Shown one piece after another: positions 1 to 7,908 of a stretch of 50,423 bases of DNA. The DNA is from JAVBOW01 sp031550615 (GTDB lineage: Bacteria > Bacteroidota > Bacteroidia > Bacteroidales > Rikenellaceae). The notes beneath the pieces were generated by a model. That model was given only the letters and a program-made list of their open reading frames with translations, ran no database searches and was not told the DNA's origin. Location: positions 1 through 50,423 of the forward strand of contig JAVBOL010000016.1 of assembly GCA_031550615.1 (NCBI GenBank), read 5' to 3'. Each line of letters opens with the position of its first letter. Within the stretch, counting starts at the first letter, position 1. A program made the translations under genes and the position numbers.

Positions 1-882
1 GGACTGGAGGATACCCTGCGCATGATCCGCTCACTGCACGATGCGGTGCGCTCTGTCAGCTATGAGCTGATCGTGGTCGACAACGGGTCGCTCTCGGACG
101 AGGCCGCCGCCATAAAGCGCGCCTATCCGGGGGTTACTACCCTTCGCAGCGAGCGCAACCTGGGTTTCGCAGGGGGCAACAACCTGGGGCTCGACCTCGC
201 GCGGGGGCGCTATGTGCTGCTGCTCAACAACGACACCTACCTGCTTGAGGACGGCCTGGGGAAAATGGTCGAATGGATGGATTCGCACCCTGAAGTCGGG
301 GCGTGCTCACCCAAGATCCGCTACGCTTTCGGGCAATGTCCCATCCAGTTCGCCGGCTTCACCCCGCTTACACATATTACGCTGCGCAACTCACTTATAG
401 GCAATATGGAAGAGGATCGCGGGCAGTACGACCTGGAGCGCCCCACGCCATACGCACACGGGGCGGCCATGATGCTCAGCAGGGAGGCTTTACAGGAGTC
501 GGGTTTGCTGCCTGAGAAATTTTTCCTATATTACGAAGAATTAGACTGGAGCATGACCATAGCCGGACACGGTTACCAGATATGGTACCTGCCTTTCTGC
601 ACGGTATTCCATCGCGACGGTCAGGTGGGGCGACCCCTTACTCCTCGGCGGGCTTACTATTTGATGCGCAGCCGGTTACTGCTTGCATTCAGGAAGCGCC
701 GCGGTGTGGCCAGAGTGCTGTCGCTCTGCTACCTGGGGTGCGTTGCCGTACCCAAGGCCGTTGTCGCGGCGTTAATGAAAGGGCGGTGGGAGATGGCTTT
801 TAAGCAGTTAGGGGCGATGCGCGATTTTTTGACAATGGATAAGAAAGAAGAAGTACGCTACATAAAAAACGATAGGACATGA
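1..882 (+). CDS. Family 2 glycosyltransferase, 5' end cut by window
   Basis: The reading frame is already open at base 1, so the true start lies upstream; the first ATG in view (22) is internal. The visible part has GT2 (GT-A fold) features: a VVDNGS nucleotide-sugar motif, an NNDT stretch in the place of the DxD metal site, and a later EELDWS segment typical of rhamnosyltransferase-like GT2 enzymes. There is no long membrane region apart from a weak hydrophobic patch near the C-terminus. It probably adds one sugar to a lipid-linked repeat unit at the cytoplasmic face. It overlaps the next gene by ATGA, so it belongs to the polysaccharide operon. The donor sugar cannot be read from the sequence. 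Confidence 0.88.
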   Translation, partial: GLEDTLRMIRSLHDAVRSVSYELIVVDNGSLSDEAAAIKRAYPGVTTLRSERNLGFAGGNNLGLDLARGRYVLLLNNDTYLLEDGLGKMVEWMDSHPEVGACSPKIRYAFGQCPIQFAGFTPLTHITLRNSLIGNMEEDRGQYDLERPTPYAHGAAMMLSREALQESGLLPEKFFLYYEELDWSMTIAGHGYQIWYLPFCTVFHRDGQVGRPLTPRRAYYLMRSRLLLAFRKRRGVARVLSLCYLGCVAVPKAVVAALMKGRWEMAFKQLGAMRDFLTMDKKEEVRYIKNDRT

Positions 883-2120
883 TCGAAATTATCGACCTGG
901 TTATATTCGCAGTGATGGGCATTTTAGTCCTCTACCTGTTCGTTTTCGCGCTGTTCGCCAGCCGCCGCCGCAGGGACGCTTACCCGCCCGCCCGCGTCTT
1001 TAACCGCATGGTGGTGATGTTCCCCGCCTATAAGGAGGATGCGGTTATCGTCGACTCGGTGAAATCCTTCCTCGGGCAGGATTATCCCACCGACCGTTTC
1101 GACGTGGTGGTCATCGCCGACCACCTCAGGCCCCAGACCCTCGATCGGCTGCGTGCACTGCCGATAATACTTTTCACGGCCCACTATGCCGACTCGTCGA
1201 AGGCCAAGGCGCTAAACTTCGCCACCTCGGAACTCGCGGGCGAGAATTACGACGTGCTGGTGGTGCTGGACGCCGACAACACCGTGCGTCCCGACTTCCT
1301 GCGCCATATCAATAACGCCTACTACTCGGGCGTCTCGGCTATGCAAGCCCACCGCGTGGCCAAGAACCGCAACACCTCGACCGCCATACTGGACGCATTC
1401 TCGGAAGAGATGAACAACTCGATCTTCCGCAAGGGGCACGTCCGCCTGGGGCTCTCCTCGGCGCTCATCGGGTCTGGCATGGCCTTCGATTTCGGATGGT
1501 TCGTGCGCCACATACCGCTTGTCGTGTCGGCGGGCGAGGACAAGGAGCTCGAAACGCTGCTGCTCAAGGAAGGGGCGTATATCGAATACCTCGAAGACGT
1601 GGATGTCTACGACCAGAAGGTCGAAAAGGACTCGGTGTTCTATAACCAGCGACGCCGTTGGCTCTTCGCGCAGTACGACGTGTTGCGCACATCGCTCAAA
1701 GACCTGCCGCAAGCCGTACTCTCGGGCAACGTCGATTACGCGAATAAACTTTTCCAGTGGATGATGCCCCCCAGGGTGATCCTGCTGGGCATGGTGTCGA
1801 TCTACGCCGTGCTGATAACCATCGTGGCGTGGGACCTGTCGCTCAAATGGTGGCTGCTGCTTTTCATGCTGCTTTTCGCGATAGCCATGGCTACGCCCGA
1901 TTATATCATCGACAACCGCTTCCGGTCGACCGTCAAGCGCGTGCCGATACTTTTCTTTCTGATGGTGGCCAATATGTTCCGCCTCAGGGGCATGAAGCGC
2001 AAATTCATCCACACGCCGCACGGCGACGTGGAGGTGGACTACCACGAAGAGGAGATACTGCACCGGCACGAGGATTACGTGGTGAGGGAAAAAACGGCGA
2101 AGGATGAGAATTGCCATTGA
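879..2120 (+). CDS. Membrane-bound GT2 glycosyltransferase (processive-type motifs)
   Basis: The protein has 413 residues. One N-terminal membrane segment (about 6-27) is followed by a GT2 domain with a DAD metal motif at 131-133, an acidic ED pair at 220-221 and QRRRW at 257-261. That is the D, DxD, ED, QxxRW set seen in cellulose or hyaluronan synthase-like enzymes. Several hydrophobic segments follow at about 295-370. The set suggests a membrane enzyme that adds sugars at the cytoplasmic face, possibly repeatedly. Its ATG overlaps the stop of the preceding gene and its 3' end overlaps the next one by 17 bp. The sugar donor is unknown. It is the only obvious candidate polymerase-like enzyme in the cluster. 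Confidence 0.88.
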   Translation: MIEIIDLVIFAVMGILVLYLFVFALFASRRRRDAYPPARVFNRMVVMFPAYKEDAVIVDSVKSFLGQDYPTDRFDVVVIADHLRPQTLDRLRALPIILFTAHYADSSKAKALNFATSELAGENYDVLVVLDADNTVRPDFLRHINNAYYSGVSAMQAHRVAKNRNTSTAILDAFSEEMNNSIFRKGHVRLGLSSALIGSGMAFDFGWFVRHIPLVVSAGEDKELETLLLKEGAYIEYLEDVDVYDQKVEKDSVFYNQRRRWLFAQYDVLRTSLKDLPQAVLSGNVDYANKLFQWMMPPRVILLGMVSIYAVLITIVAWDLSLKWWLLLFMLLFAIAMATPDYIIDNRFRSTVKRVPILFFLMVANMFRLRGMKRKFIHTPHGDVEVDYHEEEILHRHEDYVVREKTAKDENCH

Positions 2121-3246
2121 AGCGCAGCGCATATTCAGGCACGATAAGCACGGGATGGATTTCGTGGCGCTGGAGTCCATACGCGAATTGCAGCGCATGG
2201 ACACCGTCAACCAGTACCACATCCTGGTAGCTCCCGGCGACGACCATTGCCTGTTGCCCACGCCCAATTTCCATATCGAGGTGCTCAATACGCCCACCTA
2301 CCCGCTCTGGGAGCAGGTGGCTCTGCCCGCTGCCCTGAGGCGCATCAAACCCGACCTGCTGCACTGCACTTCGAACACCGCCCCGCTCTATGGAGCGGGC
2401 GTGCCGTTGCTGCTCACCCTGCACGACGTGATATTCCTCGAACCGAGGGCCGGGCGCAGCGCCTCTTGGTACCAGAACATGGGGTGGCTCTACCGCCGTT
2501 TCGTGGTGCCGCGCATACTGCCCCGTTGCGAACGCATTATCACCGTTTCCCGGTTCGAACGTGACCGCATAGCCCGGGCGCTCGATATGCCGCCGGACAA
2601 ACTGGTGGCCATATATAACGGTTACAGTTCGCACTTTAAGCCCATAGAGGACCCTGTGCGCATTACGCGCAAGTATTTCCCAGTCGACGACTACCTTTTC
2701 TTTCTGGGCAACACCGACCCCAAGAAGAACACCGCCCGCGTGCTTAAGGCCTATGCCCGATATGCTGACGGCGTGGCCGCGCCGCTGCCGCTGGTCGTGG
2801 CCGACCTGCGCGAAGGGGTGGTCGAGGAGCTCCTGCACCAGGAGGGGATCTCGCACGTCCGCCAGTTGCTTTACCTGCCCGGCTATATCTTCAACCGCGA
2901 CCTGCCGGCGGTTTACTCGGGCGCACGGCTTTTTATATATACTTCGCTCAGGGAGAGTTTCGGGATCCCGATCCTCGAAGCGATGGCTTGCGGCACCCCT
3001 GTGGTCACCTCCGACGTATCGGCGATGCCCGAGATCGCCGGCCCCGGCGCAATGCTGGTCGACCCGTTGGATGTGGATGCGATAGCCGGCGCGATGACCC
3101 GGCTGCTGACCGACGGCGAACTCTACGCCCGGCAGCGCGACTACGGCCTGGAGCGTGTGAAAGCGTTCTCGTGGCGCCAGACGGCGACGCACCTGCTGGA
3201 ACTTTACCGTGAAATAACCGGTGCGGCGGCCCCGTCACAAAACTAA
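2104..3246 (+). CDS. Family 4 glycosyltransferase
   Basis: The protein has 380 residues and no signal peptide or membrane span, as expected for a GT-B enzyme. The N-terminal half contains the LHD motif common in mannosyltransferase-like GT4 proteins. The C-terminal half has the retaining GT4 signature ESFGIPILEAMACGTPVV, which holds the E-x7-E pair that binds the nucleotide sugar. FLGNTDPKKN is the usual linker strand before the second Rossmann domain. It starts inside the preceding gene and is followed after 6 bp by an acyltransferase, so it is part of the same operon. A mannosyl- or rhamnosyltransferase role is plausible but not shown. Confidence 0.88.
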   Translation: MRIAIEAQRIFRHDKHGMDFVALESIRELQRMDTVNQYHILVAPGDDHCLLPTPNFHIEVLNTPTYPLWEQVALPAALRRIKPDLLHCTSNTAPLYGAGVPLLLTLHDVIFLEPRAGRSASWYQNMGWLYRRFVVPRILPRCERIITVSRFERDRIARALDMPPDKLVAIYNGYSSHFKPIEDPVRITRKYFPVDDYLFFLGNTDPKKNTARVLKAYARYADGVAAPLPLVVADLREGVVEELLHQEGISHVRQLLYLPGYIFNRDLPAVYSGARLFIYTSLRESFGIPILEAMACGTPVVTSDVSAMPEIAGPGAMLVDPLDVDAIAGAMTRLLTDGELYARQRDYGLERVKAFSWRQTATHLLELYREITGAAAPSQN

Positions 3247-3252
3247 ACCGAT

Positions 3253-3864
3253 ATGTCACTGCTGACCGCAATAAAGAACCACCCCCGACTGAAGCGCATG
3301 CTGCTCGGCATGGTGGTGCACCCCGTCAAGGCGCGCCCGAGGTGGTGGATCCGCATTTTCCAGCGTTTCTATATTCACCGGGGCCGTGGCTCGGTGATCT
3401 ACTGCTCCGTACGCCGCGATCTGCTGCCCAACCACCGCTTCAGCCTCGGACGGCGGTCGGTGATCGAGTCTTTCTGCGCTGTGAACAACGGCGTGGGCGA
3501 CGTGATAATAGGCGACAATGTGCGCCTTGGGATAGGTTCGACCATCATAGGCCCGGCGGTGATGCACGACGACTCGTTTACGGGGCAGAATTGCCTGATA
3601 TCCGGGCTGATACATAACTACGAAGACCCCGTTGCGGAGATCATCGCCCAGGGCGTTTCGGTCAAGCCGGTCGAGATAGGCCGCGGCACCTACCTGGGCG
3701 CCAACGTGGTCGTGGTCGCCGGGGTGAGCATAGGCCGCCATTGCGTGATAGGCGCAGGGAGCGTGGTAACGCGCGACATACCGGACTTTACCGTCGCCGC
3801 AGGATCTCCGGCCAAACCGATAAAACGTTTCGACCACGAAAAAGGGGAGTGGGTCAAGATTTAA
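3253..3864 (+). CDS. Left-handed beta-helix (hexapeptide) acyltransferase
   Basis: The protein has 203 residues. From about residue 70 it has repeated [LIV]-G-x4 hexapeptides (DVIIGDNVRLGIG, VEIGRGTYLGANVVVVAGVSIG, CVIGAGSVV) and the usual C-terminal AAGSPAKPIKRF tail of serine/sugar O-acetyltransferases such as the WcaF/LacA type. It probably acetylates a sugar of the polysaccharide or a nucleotide-sugar precursor, using acetyl-CoA. The region before residue 60 is basic and does not look like a hexapeptide repeat. It is the last gene before a 188-bp gap of inverted repeats, so the transcription unit may end here. Confidence 0.87.
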   Translation: MSLLTAIKNHPRLKRMLLGMVVHPVKARPRWWIRIFQRFYIHRGRGSVIYCSVRRDLLPNHRFSLGRRSVIESFCAVNNGVGDVIIGDNVRLGIGSTIIGPAVMHDDSFTGQNCLISGLIHNYEDPVAEIIAQGVSVKPVEIGRGTYLGANVVVVAGVSIGRHCVIGAGSVVTRDIPDFTVAAGSPAKPIKRFDHEKGEWVKI

Positions 3865-3873
3865 GGAAGGTTC

Positions 3874-3898
3874 GCAAATGGGCTGAAAGCCCGTTTGC
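3874..3898. repeat. Short hairpin after acyltransferase gene
   Basis: GCAAATGGGCT and AGCCCGTTTGC form an 11-bp stem around a GAA loop; the single difference is a T/C position that still allows a G-U pair. It starts 10 bp after the acyltransferase stop and could act as a transcript 3' end, but there is no U-tract directly after it. Confidence 0.6.
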
Positions 3899-3902
3899 AA
3901 AG

Positions 3903-3940
3903 CCCTCCCCTAAGAGGGGGAGGGTTTGGGTGGGGGTGTC
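3903..3940. repeat. C-rich/G-rich dispersed-type repeat
   Basis: CCCTCCCC and GGGGAGGG form an 8-bp stem at 3903-3924, followed by a G-rich tail (3925-3940). From memory, repeats of this look (CCCTCCC...GGGAGGG then TGGGTGGGGGT) are common between genes in many Bacteroidetes genomes; that resemblance was not checked by search. Confidence 0.5.
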
Positions 3941-3967
3941 GGCACAAGGCCGGCTTTGAAAAAGCCG

Positions 3968-4053
3968 TTAACGTGAATATTGGATAAGGATTCGCGCGCT
4001 AACGGCAATAAAAATAATAACACAAGCGAATCTTTATCCAATATTCACGTTAA
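3968..4053. repeat. 28-bp near-perfect inverted repeat, 30-bp spacer, at flippase start
   Basis: The arms are 3968-3995 and 4026-4053 and match at 27 of 28 positions; they begin TTAACGTGAATATTGG and end with its complement. The spacer (3996-4025) is AT-rich. The last base of the right arm is the A of the flippase ATG, so an RNA containing both arms would fold the start region into the stem. It could be a recombinase site pair, the ends of a small mobile element, or a regulatory hairpin; sequence alone does not decide. Confidence 0.8.
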
Positions 4054-5507
4054 TGAGTGAGCACCGCAAACAGTTTTTATCAGGTGTGGCCTACACGGCG
4101 ATGGCCAAATATGCCGGTATGTTCATACAGTTGGGCATCACGACCATACTCTCGCGCCTTTTGACCCCTGCCGAATTCGGTGTGGTCGCCGTGGCGACGG
4201 TGCTGATAACCTTTTTCACCACCTTCAGCGACATGGGCCTCGGGACGGCCATAATCCAGCACAAGGACCTTTCGGGGCGCGACCTGGACGACCTTTACAG
4301 CTTTACCTGCTGGACGGGCCTCGCGCTGGCGCTGCTGTTTTTCGGAGGCGCAGAGGCGATAGCGCGTTTCTATGATTCGCCGGTGCTCGAACCGATCTGC
4401 CGCGTGCTTTCGCTGCAACTGCTCATGGCGAGTGCCAATATCGCGCCCAACGCGTTGATCTACCGAGATAAGCGGTTTAAATTCCTGGGCGTGCGCACGG
4501 TGGTCATACAGATCGCCGCCGGGGCTGTGGCCGTCGCGTTGGCGTTGGCCTTGCCCGCGCGGTATAAAATATACGCGCTTACCGCGCAGCCGGTCCTCTC
4601 GCAGATAGCGGTCATTGCGGTCAACCTTCGCGAGTACCCGCTTAGGCTGCGGTTTTCAATGGGTGGTCCCGCCCTGCGCAGGGTATTCGGCTACTCCGCG
4701 TGGCAATTCATGTTCAATTTCATCAACTATTTCTCCCGCAACCTCGATAAACTCGTTATCGGCAAGTGGCTCAATATGGCGCAGTTGGGATATTACGAAA
4801 AATCCTACCGCCTGATGCTGCTGCCACTGCAGAACATCACCAGCGTGCTCGCCCCTGTGATACACCCCGTCTTTTCGGAGATGCAGCACGATAGGCGCGC
4901 GATGCTGGACAACTACATGAAAGTCGTGCGTTGGCTCTCGCTGGTGGGTTTCCCGGTGTCTGTGGCGCTGCTTTACAACGCCCGCGAGTTGATGCTGATA
5001 ATATTCGGCTGGCAGTGGGAGGCTTCGGTGCCGCCCTTCAGGATACTTAGCCTGATCGTCGGGGTGCAGGTGGTGCTCTCCTCGTCCGGGCCGATCTTCC
5101 AGGCGGCTGGCGACACGCGTTCGCTGTTCGTTACGGGATTGGTGTCTGCCCTGGTCAATATAGGCTGCCTGGTGGGCACGCTTATTGCCTTTGGCACTAT
5201 CGAGGCCGTGGCGTGGGGCATGGCGGCGAGTTATACGCTGAGTTTCTTCCTCACTTATATATATATGTTGCGCGCGACCTTCAGGGAGGGCATGGGTGCT
5301 TTCTGGCGCGCGATAGCTCCCGGGATCGCCCTTTCGCTGCTTTTGCTGGCGGTTATGTGGCCCCTCTATGCGGCGCTGGGCGAGTGGAGCCTCGTGCCCG
5401 CCCTTATGCTCAAAGGCACACTGGCCGCCGTTATGTGGGCCGCGTGGGTGCAGCTGACCGGGGAATTCGATATAATAGGCAAGGTTAAAACGGCGATAAG
5501 GCGATGA
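4053..5507 (+). CDS. Polysaccharide flippase, Wzx/MOP family
   Basis: The 484-residue protein is almost entirely hydrophobic, with about 12-14 predicted membrane segments. The N-terminal GVAYTAMAKYAGMFIQLGITTILSRLL pattern and a central NLDKLVIGKW segment are typical of the lipopolysaccharide biosynthesis branch of the MOP superfamily. It would flip the undecaprenyl-linked repeat unit from the cytoplasmic to the periplasmic side of the inner membrane. The next gene starts within its stop region (ATGA overlap at 5504). The start is set by the only good ATG, which touches the large inverted repeat upstream. Confidence 0.92.
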   Translation: MSEHRKQFLSGVAYTAMAKYAGMFIQLGITTILSRLLTPAEFGVVAVATVLITFFTTFSDMGLGTAIIQHKDLSGRDLDDLYSFTCWTGLALALLFFGGAEAIARFYDSPVLEPICRVLSLQLLMASANIAPNALIYRDKRFKFLGVRTVVIQIAAGAVAVALALALPARYKIYALTAQPVLSQIAVIAVNLREYPLRLRFSMGGPALRRVFGYSAWQFMFNFINYFSRNLDKLVIGKWLNMAQLGYYEKSYRLMLLPLQNITSVLAPVIHPVFSEMQHDRRAMLDNYMKVVRWLSLVGFPVSVALLYNARELMLIIFGWQWEASVPPFRILSLIVGVQVVLSSSGPIFQAAGDTRSLFVTGLVSALVNIGCLVGTLIAFGTIEAVAWGMAASYTLSFFLTYIYMLRATFREGMGAFWRAIAPGIALSLLLLAVMWPLYAALGEWSLVPALMLKGTLAAVMWAAWVQLTGEFDIIGKVKTAIRR

Positions 5508-6628
5508 AGGCACTTTTCCTGGTTTTCCACGGTTTTTCGGAGCATAACGGCATATCGAAAAAGATATGGGCCCAGGTCGACGCCATGCGTGCGTGCGGGG
5601 TCGACACCACCCTGTGCTACACGGCCTTCGGGCCTGAAGGCAACCAACTTCGCATGGTCGACGGGGTCGTGCTGCAAGACTACGGGCGCGGGCTGTTGCC
5701 GAAGATAACCAAGCGTATAGCGTGGGGTTCGCTCTCCGACTACATACACCGCGAAGGCATTACGATGGTCTACATGCGCGCCAACCATAACGCCAACCCA
5801 TTCCTTATCCGCTTCCTGCGCGGGCTGCGCGGCATGGGCGTGCGCACGGTCATGGAGATCCCCACCTGGCCTTACGAGGGCGAGTATGAGGGCACTCCGC
5901 TGGCCTTCCGTTCGCGCCTGTGGGTCGACCGAATCTTCCGCCGCCGCATGGCCGGCGAACTTTACCGCATAGTGACCTTCTCGAACGAGCGGGAGATACT
6001 CGGGGTCAAGACCGTGAATATTTCCAACGGCGTGAATTTTTCCGCCGTGCCGGTCAAAACCTCCGTTTCTGCGGACCCCGCACGCCTTAACCTTATCGGC
6101 GTGGCCGAGATACACCGCTGGCACGGTTTCGACCGCGCCATCGCCGGACTCGGGGAGTATTACCGCACCCCGCAGCCCGTCGAAGTGGTCTTCCACGTGG
6201 TGGGCTACGGTTTCGGGGGCGCTCTGGAAGAGCTGAAGGAGCAGACTGCGGCGCTGGGCCTGGAAAAATATGTGGTTTTCCACGGCCAGCAGTCAGGGCC
6301 GGCGCTGGACGCCATTTTCGAGCGGGCCGACATGGGAATAGCCAGCCTGGCGCGCCACCGCAGCGGGATAACCCATATCAAGACGCTCAAAAACCGCGAG
6401 TACGCCTCGCGCGGCATTCCATTCGTCTACTCGGAGATCGACTCCGATTTCGAGTCGATGCCATATATACTGAAGGTCCCCGCCGACGAAACGCCGCTGG
6501 ACATAGCGCGCGTGGTCGAATTCTCGCGCACTGCGCCCCGCGACCCCGGCAAGATCCGGGAGAGTGTCGCCAAGACCCTCTCGTGGCAGTCGCAGATGCA
6601 GAAAGTCATAGATGAAGTCAAAAGATGA
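5504..6628 (+). CDS. GT-B glycosyltransferase (GT4-like)
   Basis: The protein has 374 residues and no membrane span. It has a GT-B layout: an N-terminal domain beginning with a hydrophobic strand followed by a glycine-containing loop, and a C-terminal domain with NGVNF, VGYGFGG and a KTLKNREYASRGIPFVYSE segment where GT4 enzymes carry the donor-binding loop. The classic E-x7-E motif is not clear, so the exact family is less certain than for the gene at 2104. It overlaps the flippase gene in front and the GT2 gene behind by 4 bp each, so the three are surely cotranscribed and act on the same glycan. Confidence 0.8.
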   Translation: MKALFLVFHGFSEHNGISKKIWAQVDAMRACGVDTTLCYTAFGPEGNQLRMVDGVVLQDYGRGLLPKITKRIAWGSLSDYIHREGITMVYMRANHNANPFLIRFLRGLRGMGVRTVMEIPTWPYEGEYEGTPLAFRSRLWVDRIFRRRMAGELYRIVTFSNEREILGVKTVNISNGVNFSAVPVKTSVSADPARLNLIGVAEIHRWHGFDRAIAGLGEYYRTPQPVEVVFHVVGYGFGGALEELKEQTAALGLEKYVVFHGQQSGPALDAIFERADMGIASLARHRSGITHIKTLKNREYASRGIPFVYSEIDSDFESMPYILKVPADETPLDIARVVEFSRTAPRDPGKIRESVAKTLSWQSQMQKVIDEVKR

Positions 6629-7815
6629 AAAGTGTCGAGATAATATTCTGGATATTCGCAGCCGTAGTGTTCTACACATACGCCGGCTATGGTATCGTGC
6701 TCTATATTGCGGTTAAGATCAAGGAGTTATTCTGTAAGCCAAAGCCTATGGCCATGCCCGATCCGCCGCCTTCTGTGACGCTGCTTATCGCCGCGTATAA
6801 CGAGGAGAAGATCGTGCGCGAGAAGATGGCCAACTGCCTCGCGCTGGAATATCCGGGCGAGTTGGATATCATGTGGGTTACCGACGGATCGACCGACCGC
6901 ACCAACGACCTGCTGGAGGAATATCCGGGCACTATCGTGATATTCAGTCCCGAACGCCGCGGTAAGACCCCGGCGCTCAACCATTCGATGCGCCATGTGA
7001 GGACGGACATAACGGTATTCACCGACGCCAACACGATGCTGGGCAAGGATGCGATAACCAACATCGTGCGCCGCTACTCGGACCCCGAAGTGGGATGTGT
7101 CGCAGGTGAGAAGAGGGTTGCCGACCTGAGCGGCGACTCGGGCATGGCCACCCAGGGCGAAGGGCTATACTGGCGCTACGAATCGACGCTCAAGGACCTC
7201 GACTCGCGCCTCTACTCGGCGGTGGGCGCCGCCGGCGAGTTGTTCTCCGTGCGCACCGACCTGCTGGAGGAGTTGCCGGACAACACGTTGCTCGACGATT
7301 TCGTGCTCTCGATGCGCATCGCCTCGCACGGGTATAAGATCGCCTACGCCCCCGATGCCTACGCCCTTGAGGGCGGATCGGCCGATATGAATGAGGAACG
7401 CAAGCGCAAAACGCGCATCTCAGGGGGCGGATTGCAGGCCGTCTGGTCGCTGCTGCCCCTGCTCAACCCTTTCCGCTACGGCGTGCTCACGTTCCAGTAT
7501 TTTTCGCACCGCGTGCTCAGATGGACCTTTACGCCGATCATGCTGGTGGTCCTGCTGCCCCTGAATATCGCGCTGGTGATCGGCTACCCGGCTTCGTGGC
7601 TCTATTGGATTCTGCTGGCCGGACAGGCGGCTATGCACGTAGGCGCTCTCATCGGACAGACGCTTGCCCGAAAAGGCGTTAAAAAATCGCCTTTCCTGAT
7701 CCCCTACTACTTCATGTTCATGAACTATAACGTTTTTTTAGGTATGCGTTATATCTACCGCCGCGTGCGCAAAGGCGTTACGATAGGCGCATGGGAAACG
7801 TCTAAAAGGGCATAA
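6625..7815 (+). CDS. Membrane-bound GT2 glycosyltransferase
   Basis: The protein has 396 residues. An N-terminal membrane segment (about 5-30) precedes a GT2 domain with DGS at 87-89, DAN at 134-136 in the DxD position and an acidic DD pair at 224-225. An RKTR segment (261-264) follows in the place of the QxxRW motif. Two or three hydrophobic segments end the protein (about 300-345). This is the usual plan of single-sugar or processive inner-membrane GT2 enzymes in capsule clusters. It is the last gene of the flippase operon; a perfect 21-bp hairpin lies 26 bp after its stop. Confidence 0.88.
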   Translation: MKSVEIIFWIFAAVVFYTYAGYGIVLYIAVKIKELFCKPKPMAMPDPPPSVTLLIAAYNEEKIVREKMANCLALEYPGELDIMWVTDGSTDRTNDLLEEYPGTIVIFSPERRGKTPALNHSMRHVRTDITVFTDANTMLGKDAITNIVRRYSDPEVGCVAGEKRVADLSGDSGMATQGEGLYWRYESTLKDLDSRLYSAVGAAGELFSVRTDLLEELPDNTLLDDFVLSMRIASHGYKIAYAPDAYALEGGSADMNEERKRKTRISGGGLQAVWSLLPLLNPFRYGVLTFQYFSHRVLRWTFTPIMLVVLLPLNIALVIGYPASWLYWILLAGQAAMHVGALIGQTLARKGVKKSPFLIPYYFMFMNYNVFLGMRYIYRRVRKGVTIGAWETSKRA

Positions 7816-7841
7816 CGTAAAAAGAAGCTGTCTTGAAATAA

Positions 7842-7889
7842 ATGAAGCGAACCCCAAAAGTTGGACAAAACTTTTGGGGTTCGCTTCAT
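7842..7889. repeat. Perfect 21-bp hairpin between convergent genes
   Basis: Arms 7842-7862 and 7869-7889 are exact complements (ATGAAGCGAACCCCAAAAGTT, 21 bp) around a GGACAA loop. It sits between the converging glycosyltransferase and lipoprotein genes and could end transcription from both sides, though neither side has a good T-tract. The preceding GAAGCTGTCTTGAAATAA resembles insertion-sequence end sequences I recall from Bacteroidetes, so a mobile-element remnant is an alternative. Confidence 0.75.
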
Positions 7890-7908
7890 CTTCCAGTGCG
7901 GGTTCGTT

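Larger units (their letters stand above)
3865..4052. other. 188-bp intergenic region packed with inverted repeats
   Basis: No ORF of note. From left to right it holds an 11-bp stem (3874-3898), a C-rich/G-rich stem (3903-3924) followed by a G-rich tract, a 7-bp stem with GAA loop (3951-3967) and a 28-bp inverted repeat that runs into the flippase start codon. None has a clear T-tract directly after it. The region may separate the glycosyltransferase genes upstream from the flippase operon. Confidence 0.85.

Noticed and set aside
2005..3192. Long minus-strand ORF across the GT4 gene
   Set aside because: High-GC shadow of a gene with clear GT4 motifs; its translation is rich in His/Arg/Gly without domains.
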